Shown here: positions 45,564-54,332 of the stretch, piece after piece
Numbering within the stretch: the stretch's first letter is position 1
How the letters are laid out: every line of letters starts with the position of its first letter
From: Herbaspirillum sp. SJZ107
GTDB lineage: Bacteria; Pseudomonadota; Gammaproteobacteria; Burkholderiales; Burkholderiaceae_D
NCBI RefSeq assembly: GCF_006715485.1
Contig: NZ_VFNH01000002.1
Location: forward strand, 620,001-684,000
Length of the DNA stretch: 64,000 nt
Reading direction: 5' to 3'
The notes under the pieces: generated by a model
What the model was told of the DNA's origin: nothing
The model's database searches: none
What the model saw: the letters and a program-made list of their open reading frames with translations, nothing else
Translations under genes and position numbers: made by a program

Positions 45564-47060
45564 ATGCGCCCCCATCCCTTGCCTGTTCTATTACTCTGCG
45601 CTGCCTTGTGCACGCAACCGGCCCTGGCCGGGGCCGCGCCGCCGGCACCGCTGGCGCCGGACCAGCAGGCGGCCCACGTGCTGAACCGGCTGGCTTTCGG
45701 CCCGCGTCCCGGCGACGTCGAGCGCGTCACCCGGATGGGCGTGGGGCGCTGGATCGACGAACAGCTGCAGCCGGAGGCGATCGCGCTGCCGGCGCCGCTG
45801 ACGGCGCGCCTGGACGGCCTCGGCACGGTCACACGCAGCGCCGGCGCCTCGCTGGAAGAATACCTGGCGCTGCGCCGCCAGGTGCGCGACGAGGACGAGG
45901 GCGCCCGGCAGCGGCGGCGCGAACGCGACGCGCGGGTGGCGCGCGAAGCGGCCGAGGCGCGCCTGCAGCGCGCGCTGGAGAGTCCGCGCCAGCTCGAAGA
46001 AGTCATGGTCGACTTCTGGTACAACCATTTCAATGTGTTTGCCGGCAAGGGGATCGACCGCGCGCTGGTCACCAGCTACGAGAACGAGGCGATCCGGCCG
46101 CATGCGCTGGGAAGATTTCGCGACCTGCTGGGCGCCACCGCCAGACACCCGGCGATGCTGTTCTACCTCGACAACGCGGTGTCCTCGGCACCGGAGGCGA
46201 ACCCGAAGGCGAAGCGCAAGGGCGGCCTGAACGAAAACTATGCGCGCGAGCTGATGGAGCTGCACACGCTGGGCGTGGACGGCGGCTACACCCAGCAGGA
46301 CGTGACCGAACTGGCGCGCATGCTGACCGGCTGGACCTTCGACCAGCGCCGCCTGGCGGCCGGCGGCGAAGGTTTTCGCTTCGACCCCAAACGCCACGAC
46401 CAGGGAAGCAAGATCTGGCTCGGCCAGGCGATCGCGCCCGACGGCCAGCGCGAGGGCGAACGCGCGCTCGACGTGCTGGCCCTGCACCCGACCACGGCGC
46501 GCCACGTCAGCCGCCAGCTGGCCCAGTACTTCGTCAGCGACGATCCGCCGCAGGCGCTGGTCGAGCGCATGACAGCTACCTGGCGTGCCAGCGGCGGCGA
46601 CATCCGCGCAGTGCTGCGCACGCTGTTCGCCAGCCCCGAATTCATGTCCGCGGAAGCGGCCGGGGCCAAGTTCAAGACGCCCTACCAGTTCGTGCTGTCG
46701 GCGCTGCGCGCGAGCGGCGTGGCGGTTGCCAACGTGGGGCCGTTGACCAGCACCATGTCCCAGCTCGGGATGCCGCTGTACGGTTGCCAGACGCCGGACG
46801 GCTACAAGAATACGCAGGAGGCCTGGCTGAACCCGGATGCGCTGACGCGGCGCATCGCCTTTGCCACGGCGCTGGCAGGCGGCCGGCTGCCGCTGGCCGA
46901 TGCGCAGCCGGCACCCAAGCCGGTGCCGCTCGACCCGGCCGCGCTGCAGGCGGCGCTGGCCGGATCGCTGTCGCCGCGCACGCTCGGCATCGTCGGCCAG
47001 GGGCCGGCACGCCTGCGCGCGGCCATGCTGCTCGGCAGCCCGGACTTCATGCAGCGCTGA
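45564..47060 (+). CDS. DUF1800 exported protein
   Basis: A 498-residue protein with signal peptide (ends LAGAAPP) and DUF1800 hallmarks: HVLNRLAFGPRPGDVERV at the N-terminus, EVMVDFWYNHFNVFAGKG, NENYARELMELHTLGVDGGYTQQDVTELARMLTGW. DUF1800 proteins have no settled function but almost always travel with a DUF1501 gene, as here (24 bases downstream). Probably periplasmic. Confidence 0.88.
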   Translation: MRPHPLPVLLLCAALCTQPALAGAAPPAPLAPDQQAAHVLNRLAFGPRPGDVERVTRMGVGRWIDEQLQPEAIALPAPLTARLDGLGTVTRSAGASLEEYLALRRQVRDEDEGARQRRRERDARVAREAAEARLQRALESPRQLEEVMVDFWYNHFNVFAGKGIDRALVTSYENEAIRPHALGRFRDLLGATARHPAMLFYLDNAVSSAPEANPKAKRKGGLNENYARELMELHTLGVDGGYTQQDVTELARMLTGWTFDQRRLAAGGEGFRFDPKRHDQGSKIWLGQAIAPDGQREGERALDVLALHPTTARHVSRQLAQYFVSDDPPQALVERMTATWRASGGDIRAVLRTLFASPEFMSAEAAGAKFKTPYQFVLSALRASGVAVANVGPLTSTMSQLGMPLYGCQTPDGYKNTQEAWLNPDALTRRIAFATALAGGRLPLADAQPAPKPVPLDPAALQAALAGSLSPRTLGIVGQGPARLRAAMLLGSPDFMQR

Positions 47061-47083
47061 CGGACGACAGGAGGAGACAGATC

Positions 47084-48334
47084 ATGCACCGCAGGGATTT
47101 CCTGAATGCGCTGGCGCTCGGCGCCGGCATCGTGCTGCCGCTCGGGCCGCATGCCTGGGCCGCGACCGCATCCGCAGCGCCCACGCGCCGCAAGCTGGTG
47201 GTGGTGATGCTGCGCGGCGCCGTCGACGGCCTGAACGTGGTCGCCCCGGTCGGCGACGAGAATTACCTGCGCCTGCGCCCGACCATCGGCCTGGCGGCGC
47301 CCGGCATGGAAGGCGGGGCGCTCGACCTCGACGGCTACTTCGGCTTGCATCCGGCGTTGAGTAGCCTGCAGCCGCTGTGGCAGCACAAGAAGCTGGCTTT
47401 CGTGCACGCCAGCGGTTCGCCCGACGCCACCCGCTCCCATTTCGACGCCCAGGACTACATGGAATCGGCCACGCCCGGCCGCAAGAACACGCCGGATGGC
47501 TGGATGAACCGGCTGGTGGCGGCGCTGCCGGGCAGCGCGACGCCGAGCCGGCTGCTGGGCATCGGCCCGGTCATGCCGCGCATCCTGGCCGGCACGGCGG
47601 CCGCGGTCAACCTGCCGAACGTGGCCAGCGCGGCCAAGGCGGACGTGCTCGACCGGCCCGAGGTGGCGGCGGCGTTCGATGCGCTGTACGGCGGCCACCC
47701 GCGCTTCGGACGCGCCTATGCCGACGGCCGCACGGCACACCGGGAAGTGATGGATGCCGCCATCGAAAAGGATCATGAAAGCGCGCCGATGATGGCCGCC
47801 GACCGCGGCGCGCCGCTGCCCAACGGCTTCCCCGACGATGCCGCGCGCCTGGCCACGCTGATGCGCAACGATCCCAGGATCCAGCTCGCCTTCGTCGCGC
47901 TCGGCGGCTGGGATACGCACGCGGGGCAGGGCGCCGGCAGCGGCCAGCTGGCCAACCGGCTGGCGCCGCTGGGGCAGGGGCTGGCGCTGCTGGCCGAGCG
48001 CCTGGGACCGCTGTTCGACGACACGCTGGTGATCGTGATGTCGGAGTTCGGCCGCACGGCGCGCGAGAACGGCAACGGCGGCACCGACCACGGCCATGGC
48101 AACGTCATGTGGCTGCTGGGCGGGAGCGTGAACGGTGGCAAGGTGTACGGCGAGTGGGAAGGCGTCAGCGACGCTGCGCTGAACGAAGGACGGGATTTAC
48201 CGGTCAATACCGATTTCCGTTCGGTGCTGGCCCAAGTTTCTGAACGACATTTACTTTTGGGCGATAAGCAACTGACGCAGGTGTTTCCCGCAATGCCGCA
48301 AAGAACTGCTGCATTTCAGGTGGTGAGAGGCTAG
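47084..48334 (+). CDS. DUF1501 Tat-exported protein
   Basis: A 416-residue protein of the DUF1501 family, distantly related to sulfatase/alkaline phosphatase folds. The N-terminus MHRRDFLNALALGAG is a Tat signal. Family motifs are VVVMLRGAVDGLNVV, HASGSPDATRSHFDAQDYME, VIVMSEFGRTARENGNGGTDHGHGN. It pairs with DUF1800 in an operon and starts with AGGAGGAG upstream. Enzymatic role is unestablished; metal-dependent hydrolase activity is a plausible guess. Confidence 0.88.
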   Translation: MHRRDFLNALALGAGIVLPLGPHAWAATASAAPTRRKLVVVMLRGAVDGLNVVAPVGDENYLRLRPTIGLAAPGMEGGALDLDGYFGLHPALSSLQPLWQHKKLAFVHASGSPDATRSHFDAQDYMESATPGRKNTPDGWMNRLVAALPGSATPSRLLGIGPVMPRILAGTAAAVNLPNVASAAKADVLDRPEVAAAFDALYGGHPRFGRAYADGRTAHREVMDAAIEKDHESAPMMAADRGAPLPNGFPDDAARLATLMRNDPRIQLAFVALGGWDTHAGQGAGSGQLANRLAPLGQGLALLAERLGPLFDDTLVIVMSEFGRTARENGNGGTDHGHGNVMWLLGGSVNGGKVYGEWEGVSDAALNEGRDLPVNTDFRSVLAQVSERHLLLGDKQLTQVFPAMPQRTAAFQVVRG

Positions 48335-48449
48335 CCTTCCCTCTGGGTGCGCACGATTGGATACCGTATTTTTACTGTATTGCAGTGCACAAAAATGAGG
48401 GCTATATTGGAACTGTCTCCTCCAGTTTTTCTCCGAAAACCTGGATTCC

Positions 48450-48477
48450 GGCCCGCACAACAGCGGGCCTTTTTTTT
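48450..48477 (+). terminator. Terminator after the DUF1501 gene
   Basis: GGCCCGC, loop ACAACA, GCGGGCC, then eight T. It ends the DUF1800-DUF1501 transcript and lies ten bases before the converging dioxygenase stop. Confidence 0.9.
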
Positions 48478-48486
48478 GCCTGCGCT

Positions 48487-49239
48487 TCAGGCGCCGGTGA
48501 CCTCGACATCGTCCCCCTGGAACGCCCCCTTGCGCCAGGTAAGCACCAACGTATCCCGGTGCCCGTGCTCGCCCACCGGCTGGATCGGGGTCGACTCGTG
48601 GATCACGGCGGCATCGTCGAGCAGCAGCAGGGTCCACGGTTCCGTCATGGTGAAGCGCTGCCCCTTCGGCCCGTTCGCCTCGAACACACGGGTTTCACCA
48701 CCCTTGATGTTGTGGCGCCCGATCAGGATCACGGCCACGAAATCGACGCCGTCGCGGTGCGCGCCTTCCGGCGTCGGGCGGCCGATGCCGTCGGCGGTGT
48801 CGATGCGGAACTGGTGCGCTTCGACGTACCAGGTCTCGGGACCGCGGACCTGCGCGCATACGCTGCCGAGGGCGCGCAGCAGCTTGCCCCAGGCCGGCTG
48901 CTCGACGGTGCCGGGTTCGATCGGCACGAACAGGCGGTGCATGCCGCCGTGGAGGGCGTTGTACTCGACCGGCTGCCAGTGCGCGCGGTGCGGGCTCTGC
49001 GTCAGCTCTGTCCCGCTGTCGACGAAGCAGGAATGGCGGCGGCGCCGGTAGCGGCCGCCGTCCTTCAGGTAATTGTCGAGCTCGAGGCGGTCCCAGCTCG
49101 GCGCCAGGGCCATCAGCTCGTCGAGCGGACAGCCGGCCAACGACGCCACGGTGGCGGGGGAGAGAAGGGCGTAGCCGTCGCTGCGCAGCGCATCGACGAC
49201 GCGCGCGGGATCGGTGTAGGGTGCTTGCGGTGTACTCAT
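48487..49239 (-). CDS. 2OG-Fe(II) dioxygenase family protein
   Basis: A 250-residue protein matching the 2OG-Fe dioxygenase family that includes bacterial L-isoleucine/L-amino-acid hydroxylases. The Fe-binding HxD is His161-Arg162-Asp163 (GAHRDGVDFV), the distal His is His214 (IHEST), and Arg228 probably binds 2-oxoglutarate. No signal peptide. The substrate could be a free amino acid, but this is not determinable from sequence. It lies 18 bases before the TonB receptor gene start region in reverse order and converges on DUF1501. Confidence 0.85.
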   Translation of the reverse strand: MSTPQAPYTDPARVVDALRSDGYALLSPATVASLAGCPLDELMALAPSWDRLELDNYLKDGGRYRRRRHSCFVDSGTELTQSPHRAHWQPVEYNALHGGMHRLFVPIEPGTVEQPAWGKLLRALGSVCAQVRGPETWYVEAHQFRIDTADGIGRPTPEGAHRDGVDFVAVILIGRHNIKGGETRVFEANGPKGQRFTMTEPWTLLLLDDAAVIHESTPIQPVGEHGHRDTLVLTWRKGAFQGDDVEVTGA

Positions 49240-49257
49240 CCCGATAGCGTAGCACCT

Positions 49258-51300
49258 TTAGAAGTTTTTGATGAGCGTCAGCCTGAACGACCGCCCCTCG
49301 ATCGGATGAAAATGGATGTCATCCCGCGCCTGCGCCTCCCCGCGCAGCTGCGATGCATAATAATAGTCGATCGCCGAGGCCCGCTTGTCGGCCAGGTTGA
49401 AGCCCTCCAGCTCCAGCCGCAGGTCCCTGGCCCAGCGGTAGCCGATGCGGCCGTTGAGCGTGGTGCTGGCGTGCGAGCGCACGCTGTCGTCTTCGATCAG
49501 CGGGCGCGGGCCGAAGTAGCGCAGGCGCAGCGCCCCCTCCCAGTTGCCGACCTGGCTGACGGTCAGCGCCAGCTGGCCGACACCCTCGACGGCACCCGGG
49601 ATGCGGTCCTGGCCCGGCTCGACGCCGCGCGAGCGGGCGCGCGCGAACGCCGCGTCGACGTCGATCGACAGCCATTTATACGGCTTGTAGTAGTTCGAGA
49701 ACTCGATGCCGATGCGCCGGCTCGGCGGCCCGGCTTCGGTGTTGCCGGCATCGCCGATGTAGGTCAGCTCGGAATCGAAGTCGAGGCGGTACAGCGAGAT
49801 TGCGGTCTGGTTCTTCGGGACGATCTCGGTGCGCAGGCCGATTTCCATGCCGCGCGAGCGTACCAGGCCCGGCGTCGCGCCGACCGCCTCGAGCGTCTTC
49901 GGATCGATCGTGGTCGTGGTGCCGCGCGCGTCGTTGCTGTGGAAGCCCTGGCCATAGTTCAGGTACAGCTCGCTCTGCTGCCACGGGCCGAACACCAGGT
50001 TCAGCGACGGGCTGACCAGGGTATCGGACGCTTTCCCGGAATTCTCGGGCCGGTCGCTGCGCACTTTGAAACGGTAGCCGTCGGCGCGCAGGCCGATCGT
50101 GCTGCGGAAGAAGTCGCCCCAGCGCGCGGCGTGCTCGATCCAGGCCGCCTTGCTGGTCTCGACGATGTGGTCCTGGCGCGTGACGGACAGCGTGCGCCGC
50201 GCCTCGGTGTTTTCCAGCGCGTTGAAGATGTTGTCGTTCTGCGCCTGGGCACCGACTGTGATGTCGGACGAGAAGTCGTCCGTGCGGTGCGCGTGCCAGG
50301 TGTGGACCGCATTCACCCCGCCCGTCACGCGCCGGTCCGGCTGGGCGAACTGGTCACCGTGGACCGGGTCGTCCATGAAATAGGTGAAGTTCGACCACAG
50401 GCCGAGCTGGTTGCGGATGAGGTAGGCGTTGACCTTGGACGCGCTGTCGGCCGTGGTCCGGCGCCATACGCCGGACAGGCTGTAGCGGCGCGCCTCGCCG
50501 CCGTCGGTATTGTCGATGGCGTCCCAGCGGCCCAGCGTACCGTTGTCGACGGCGCGTTGCGGGATCTGGTCGGTCGAGTTCCAGCTGCCGTGGTAGGCCA
50601 TCGCCGTCACGCTCCAGCCGTTGTTGGCGTAGCCGCGGCTGTAGCGCAGCACGCCGTTCAGCTTGCGGTAATCGTCGCCCCGGGTGAAGGGGCCGTCGTT
50701 GTGCAGCGCTTCCAGCGCATAGGTCAGGGTGCCGTCGGCGGCATCGCTGGATGCGGCCACCGCGGTCCTGACATAGCCGTTCTGGCCGGCGCTGACGGTG
50801 GCGACGTTGCGCACCAGGCGGTTCGCATAGGTCACCCAGGCGCTGCCGGCCGAGGCGAAGTCGCCGTCGCGCGCGGAATACGGACCCTTGCGGTAATCCA
50901 GGCGCGCGGTCAGCTCCGGGATCAGGAAGTTCAGGTCGGTCCAGCCCTGGCCGTGCGCATGGCTGCGCTGGTTGACCGGCATGTCGTCGACGAAGGTGGC
51001 GAGGTCGGTGCCGTGGTCGAGGTTGAAGCCGCGCAGGTAGAACTGGTTGGCCTTGCCTTCGCCGCTGTGCTGGCTGGCGATCAGGCCGGGCGTGGCTTCC
51101 AGCAGCTCCCCGGGCCGGTAGATCGTGCGCATCTCCAGTTCCTTCTGGCTGACGCTGCCCATGTTGGCGGAATCGGCGATGCCGAGCTGGCTGGCGCGCG
51201 CGCCTTCGACCAGCACGCGCTGGATCACGGGGTCGTCGGCCAGCGCATGGGCGTGGACGAACAGCGCGGCCAGCGCGCAGGGGAGGACACGTAATTTCAT
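49258..51300 (-). CDS. TonB-dependent outer-membrane receptor
   Basis: A 680-residue receptor with signal peptide (ends AHALA), a TonB-box-like and plug region (GELLEATPGLIASQHSGEGKANQFYLRGFNLDHGTDLATFVDDMP) and a long beta-barrel ending in aromatic Phe (LTLIKNF). The ligand is unknown. Its ATG overlaps the TGA of the upstream DUF6702 gene by one base, so M1 peptidase, DUF6702 and receptor form one operon, which suggests peptide or peptide-metal uptake. The downstream dioxygenase gene may also be read with it. Confidence 0.9.
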   Translation of the reverse strand: MKLRVLPCALAALFVHAHALADDPVIQRVLVEGARASQLGIADSANMGSVSQKELEMRTIYRPGELLEATPGLIASQHSGEGKANQFYLRGFNLDHGTDLATFVDDMPVNQRSHAHGQGWTDLNFLIPELTARLDYRKGPYSARDGDFASAGSAWVTYANRLVRNVATVSAGQNGYVRTAVAASSDAADGTLTYALEALHNDGPFTRGDDYRKLNGVLRYSRGYANNGWSVTAMAYHGSWNSTDQIPQRAVDNGTLGRWDAIDNTDGGEARRYSLSGVWRRTTADSASKVNAYLIRNQLGLWSNFTYFMDDPVHGDQFAQPDRRVTGGVNAVHTWHAHRTDDFSSDITVGAQAQNDNIFNALENTEARRTLSVTRQDHIVETSKAAWIEHAARWGDFFRSTIGLRADGYRFKVRSDRPENSGKASDTLVSPSLNLVFGPWQQSELYLNYGQGFHSNDARGTTTTIDPKTLEAVGATPGLVRSRGMEIGLRTEIVPKNQTAISLYRLDFDSELTYIGDAGNTEAGPPSRRIGIEFSNYYKPYKWLSIDVDAAFARARSRGVEPGQDRIPGAVEGVGQLALTVSQVGNWEGALRLRYFGPRPLIEDDSVRSHASTTLNGRIGYRWARDLRLELEGFNLADKRASAIDYYYASQLRGEAQARDDIHFHPIEGRSFRLTLIKNF

Positions 51301-51800
51301 CAGTGCACGGACAGTTCGGATTGGCGGGCGTTGAAGCCGAAGGTACGCAGGCTGCCGCCGGCGCTGTAGTTCACGGTGTTGACCTGGTCGGGCAGGAAGT
51401 CGACCAGCACGGCGGCGTGGATGGTCTCGACTTTCTCGGCCGGCGTGGCCGGGATTTCCTGGAATACGGTGACGCTGTCGGTGTCGACCGTCAGGCCGAC
51501 CCAGCGCAAAGGCAGGCGCTTGCCGGCCTTGTCGGCCAGCCAGAACTGCTTTTCGAGGTACTTGCGCAGCACGGCCTGGTCGTCGGGATCGGACAGGTCG
51601 AACTGGCGCTGGTACAGGTTGGCGAGCAGGGCTTCGACGTCGTGCGCCATGTAGGTGTGCACGACTTCGGTATTGCCGGTGTGCGCGTTGAAGGCGATGT
51701 CGGTGATGCCCGCGTGGAAGCGGTGCGCCTGCCCAGCCACGCAGGCACAGGCCAGCGCAGCCGCGCAGGCGGCCTTCACCATGATGCGGCGGACATTCAT
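51300..51800 (-). CDS. DUF6702 exported protein
   Basis: A 166-residue exported protein with a signal peptide (ends AGQAHRFH). The mature start HRFHAGITDIAFNAHTGNTEVVHTYMAHDVEALL and the later LVDFLPDQVNTVNYSAGG match the DUF6702 pattern. Its role is unknown, but it regularly sits beside M1 peptidase genes. It overlaps the M1 gene by ATGA upstream and the receptor gene downstream, so the three proteins are made together. Confidence 0.72.
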   Translation of the reverse strand: MNVRRIMVKAACAAALACACVAGQAHRFHAGITDIAFNAHTGNTEVVHTYMAHDVEALLANLYQRQFDLSDPDDQAVLRKYLEKQFWLADKAGKRLPLRWVGLTVDTDSVTVFQEIPATPAEKVETIHAAVLVDFLPDQVNTVNYSAGGSLRTFGFNARQSELSVH

Positions 51801-54229
51801 TCGACCGCCTTGCCCGCTTCGACGGCCTGCTCGGCCGCCTTGGCCGCATCCTTCGGATCCTTCGTTTCCTTGGCGTCCTTCACTTTCAGCTTCTCCGCGT
51901 AATCCTTCATCATGTCGTTCTGTGGGCGCTGCGTCTTGAACAGTTCCAGGCGCGACGGCGTGAGCTTGCGCGGCCAGGCGTTGTTGCTGATGTCGGTGTC
52001 GGCGGTTTCCAGGTAGGGGTCCTGGGTCAGGCCGACCATCGGCTCGTCGGTGACGATCAGCTTGGTGATCTTCTTCGGCGAGTAGCGCCAGACTTCGGCC
52101 GGCACGCGTTCGACATACTTCTTGCCGCTCTGGAGCGTGATTTCCAGGACCAGCGGCGTCACCAGGCCGCCCAGGTTGGAAAAGTCGACCAGGTACAGGT
52201 GCTTGCCTTCCTTGAGCAGCGCCTTTTCCCAGTCTTCCAGGTCCTCGACCGCTTCATTGTACTTGTTGCGGTCACGGTTGGTGACGGTGAAATCGTCGTG
52301 CTCGTTGTAGAAATCCTTGAGTTCCGGATGGGCGTCGACGCGGCGCGCCAGCGTGCCCTTGTTGCGCTGGTCGGTGAGTGAGACCGGCTGGGCGTCGTGC
52401 TGGGCCTTCTGCCAGGCTTTCTCGATGTCCGGGTCCTTGGTACCGATGGTGTACTCGGTGATGCCGTCGACACTGACGTCGACCGCGTCGGTGCTGTAGA
52501 ACCAGCCGCGCCAGAACCAGTCCAAGTCCGTACCGGACGCGTCTTCCAGCGTGCGGAACAGATCGGCCGGGGTCGGGCGCTTGAACTTCCAGCGCTGGGC
52601 GTATTCCTTGAACGCGAAGTCGAACAGCTCGCGCCCGAGCACCGTCTCGCGCAGCACGTTGAGGGCGGTGGCCGGCTTGGCGTAGGCGTTGGCGCCGCGG
52701 TTCACGATCGATTCGCCGTTGGTCATGATCGGCTGCTGGTTGCGGCTCTTCATGTAGTCGACGATGTTGCGCGGTTCGCCGCGGCGCGCCGGATAATGCT
52801 CTTCCCAGGCCTGCTCGGCCAGGAACTGCATGAAGCTGTTCAGGCCCTCGTCCATCCAGGTCCACTGGCGCTCGTCCGAGTTGACGATCATCGGGAAGTA
52901 GTTGTGGCCGACCTCGTGGATGATCACGCTGATCAGGCCATACTTGACGTTCTTCGAGTAGGTGAGGGCGCCGGTCTTCTTGTCCCTGGTCGGGCGGCCG
53001 CCGTTGAACGAGATCATCGGGTATTCCATGCCGCCGACCGGGCCGTTCACCGAGATCGCCACCGGGTACGGATAGTCGAACGCGTACTTGTTATAGTTGT
53101 CGATGGTGTGGATGATGGCCTGGGTCGAGTACTTTTCCCACAGCGGGTTGCCTTCCTTCGGGTAGTAGGACATGGCCAGCACGTCGGTATCGCCCTTCTT
53201 GAAGCCCTGTGCATCCCAGATGAACTTGCGGCTTGACGCCCAGGCGAAGTCGCGCACGTTTTTTGCCTTGAAGCGCCAGGTCTTGGTGGCCGTGGCGCGG
53301 CCCTTTTCGGTGGCTTCGGCTTCCGCCTGGGTCACGATGACGACCGGCTTGTCGGAGGTGCGCGCACGCTGCAGGCGCTCGCGCTGGGCGCCGGTGAGCA
53401 CCGCATCCGCGTTCTGCAGTTCGCCGGTGGCGGCCACGATGTGGTCGGCCGGGACCGTGATCTCGACTTCGTAGTCGCCGAATTCCAGCGTGAATTCGCC
53501 ATCGCCCAGGTACTGCTTGTTCTGCCAGCCGTGGACGTCGTAGTAGGCCGCCATGCGCGGGAAGAACTGGGCGATCTCGAACAGGTCGTTCTTGTCCTGT
53601 TTGTCGAAACGCTCGAAGCCCATGCGCCGGCCCAGCACGTTCGTTTCGGGCACGTTGAAGCTCCAGGCCATGTTGAACGAGAAGCTGGCGCCCGGTTTGA
53701 GTGGCTGCGGCAGGTCGATGCGCATCATGGTCTTGTTGATGACGTTGCGCAGCGGACGGCCGCTGCCGTCGGTCACGCTGGCCACCTTGAAGCCGCCGTC
53801 GAAGGTGCGGCTCTCGACCAGGAAGCGCGCCGCTTCGTAGCCCAGGCCGGCCTGTCCGCCAGGGGTGCTGGCGGTGCGCCACGCTTCGCGCGACGGATAG
53901 CTCGCCACGCTGCGGTTGTCCGAGTCGGCGCGGAACATGTTCTGGTCCAGTTGCACCCACAGGTAAGTCAGCGTATCGGGCGACTTGTTGTGGTAGGTGA
54001 TCGTCTCGCTGCCGGCGATGGCGCGCTTCGCTTCGTCCAGCGTGACGCGGATGCGGTAGTCGGCGCGCTGCTGCCAGTAGGCGTGGCCCGGGGCGCCGGA
54101 GGCGGTGCGGGTGTCGGTGGGCGTGGGCAGCAGTTCGTCGAGCTGGCGGAATTTGTCGTCGAAAGGCTCGGCGGCAAAGGCGGAAGAGACGAGGGAAGCG
54201 AGGAGGGTCAGCGCGGCAAGACGTTTCAT
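51797..54229 (-). CDS. Exported M1-family metallopeptidase (copy A)
   Basis: An 810-residue M1 peptidase with a Sec signal peptide (MKRLAALTLLASLVSSAFA). The zinc site is HEVGHN with the third ligand Glu in MDEGLN, spaced as HExxH-x18-E. The exopeptidase motif is GGMEYP rather than the GAMEN of PepN. It is likely periplasmic or surface-exposed and trims peptides. ATG 54229 begins the signal peptide; the longer frame to 54301 is not supported. Shares its whole length with copy B upstream. Confidence 0.9.
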   Translation of the reverse strand: MKRLAALTLLASLVSSAFAAEPFDDKFRQLDELLPTPTDTRTASGAPGHAYWQQRADYRIRVTLDEAKRAIAGSETITYHNKSPDTLTYLWVQLDQNMFRADSDNRSVASYPSREAWRTASTPGGQAGLGYEAARFLVESRTFDGGFKVASVTDGSGRPLRNVINKTMMRIDLPQPLKPGASFSFNMAWSFNVPETNVLGRRMGFERFDKQDKNDLFEIAQFFPRMAAYYDVHGWQNKQYLGDGEFTLEFGDYEVEITVPADHIVAATGELQNADAVLTGAQRERLQRARTSDKPVVIVTQAEAEATEKGRATATKTWRFKAKNVRDFAWASSRKFIWDAQGFKKGDTDVLAMSYYPKEGNPLWEKYSTQAIIHTIDNYNKYAFDYPYPVAISVNGPVGGMEYPMISFNGGRPTRDKKTGALTYSKNVKYGLISVIIHEVGHNYFPMIVNSDERQWTWMDEGLNSFMQFLAEQAWEEHYPARRGEPRNIVDYMKSRNQQPIMTNGESIVNRGANAYAKPATALNVLRETVLGRELFDFAFKEYAQRWKFKRPTPADLFRTLEDASGTDLDWFWRGWFYSTDAVDVSVDGITEYTIGTKDPDIEKAWQKAQHDAQPVSLTDQRNKGTLARRVDAHPELKDFYNEHDDFTVTNRDRNKYNEAVEDLEDWEKALLKEGKHLYLVDFSNLGGLVTPLVLEITLQSGKKYVERVPAEVWRYSPKKITKLIVTDEPMVGLTQDPYLETADTDISNNAWPRKLTPSRLELFKTQRPQNDMMKDYAEKLKVKDAKETKDPKDAAKAAEQAVEAGKAVE

Positions 54230-54332
54230 CGTAGGTTCCAGATAGAGAAAAGGCAGCCGTACCTTGTGAGTACGGCCGCCGATGGATCGCAGGGTGGGCA
54301 CAAGGTGCCCACATGGACGGTTGTGACCGGGA

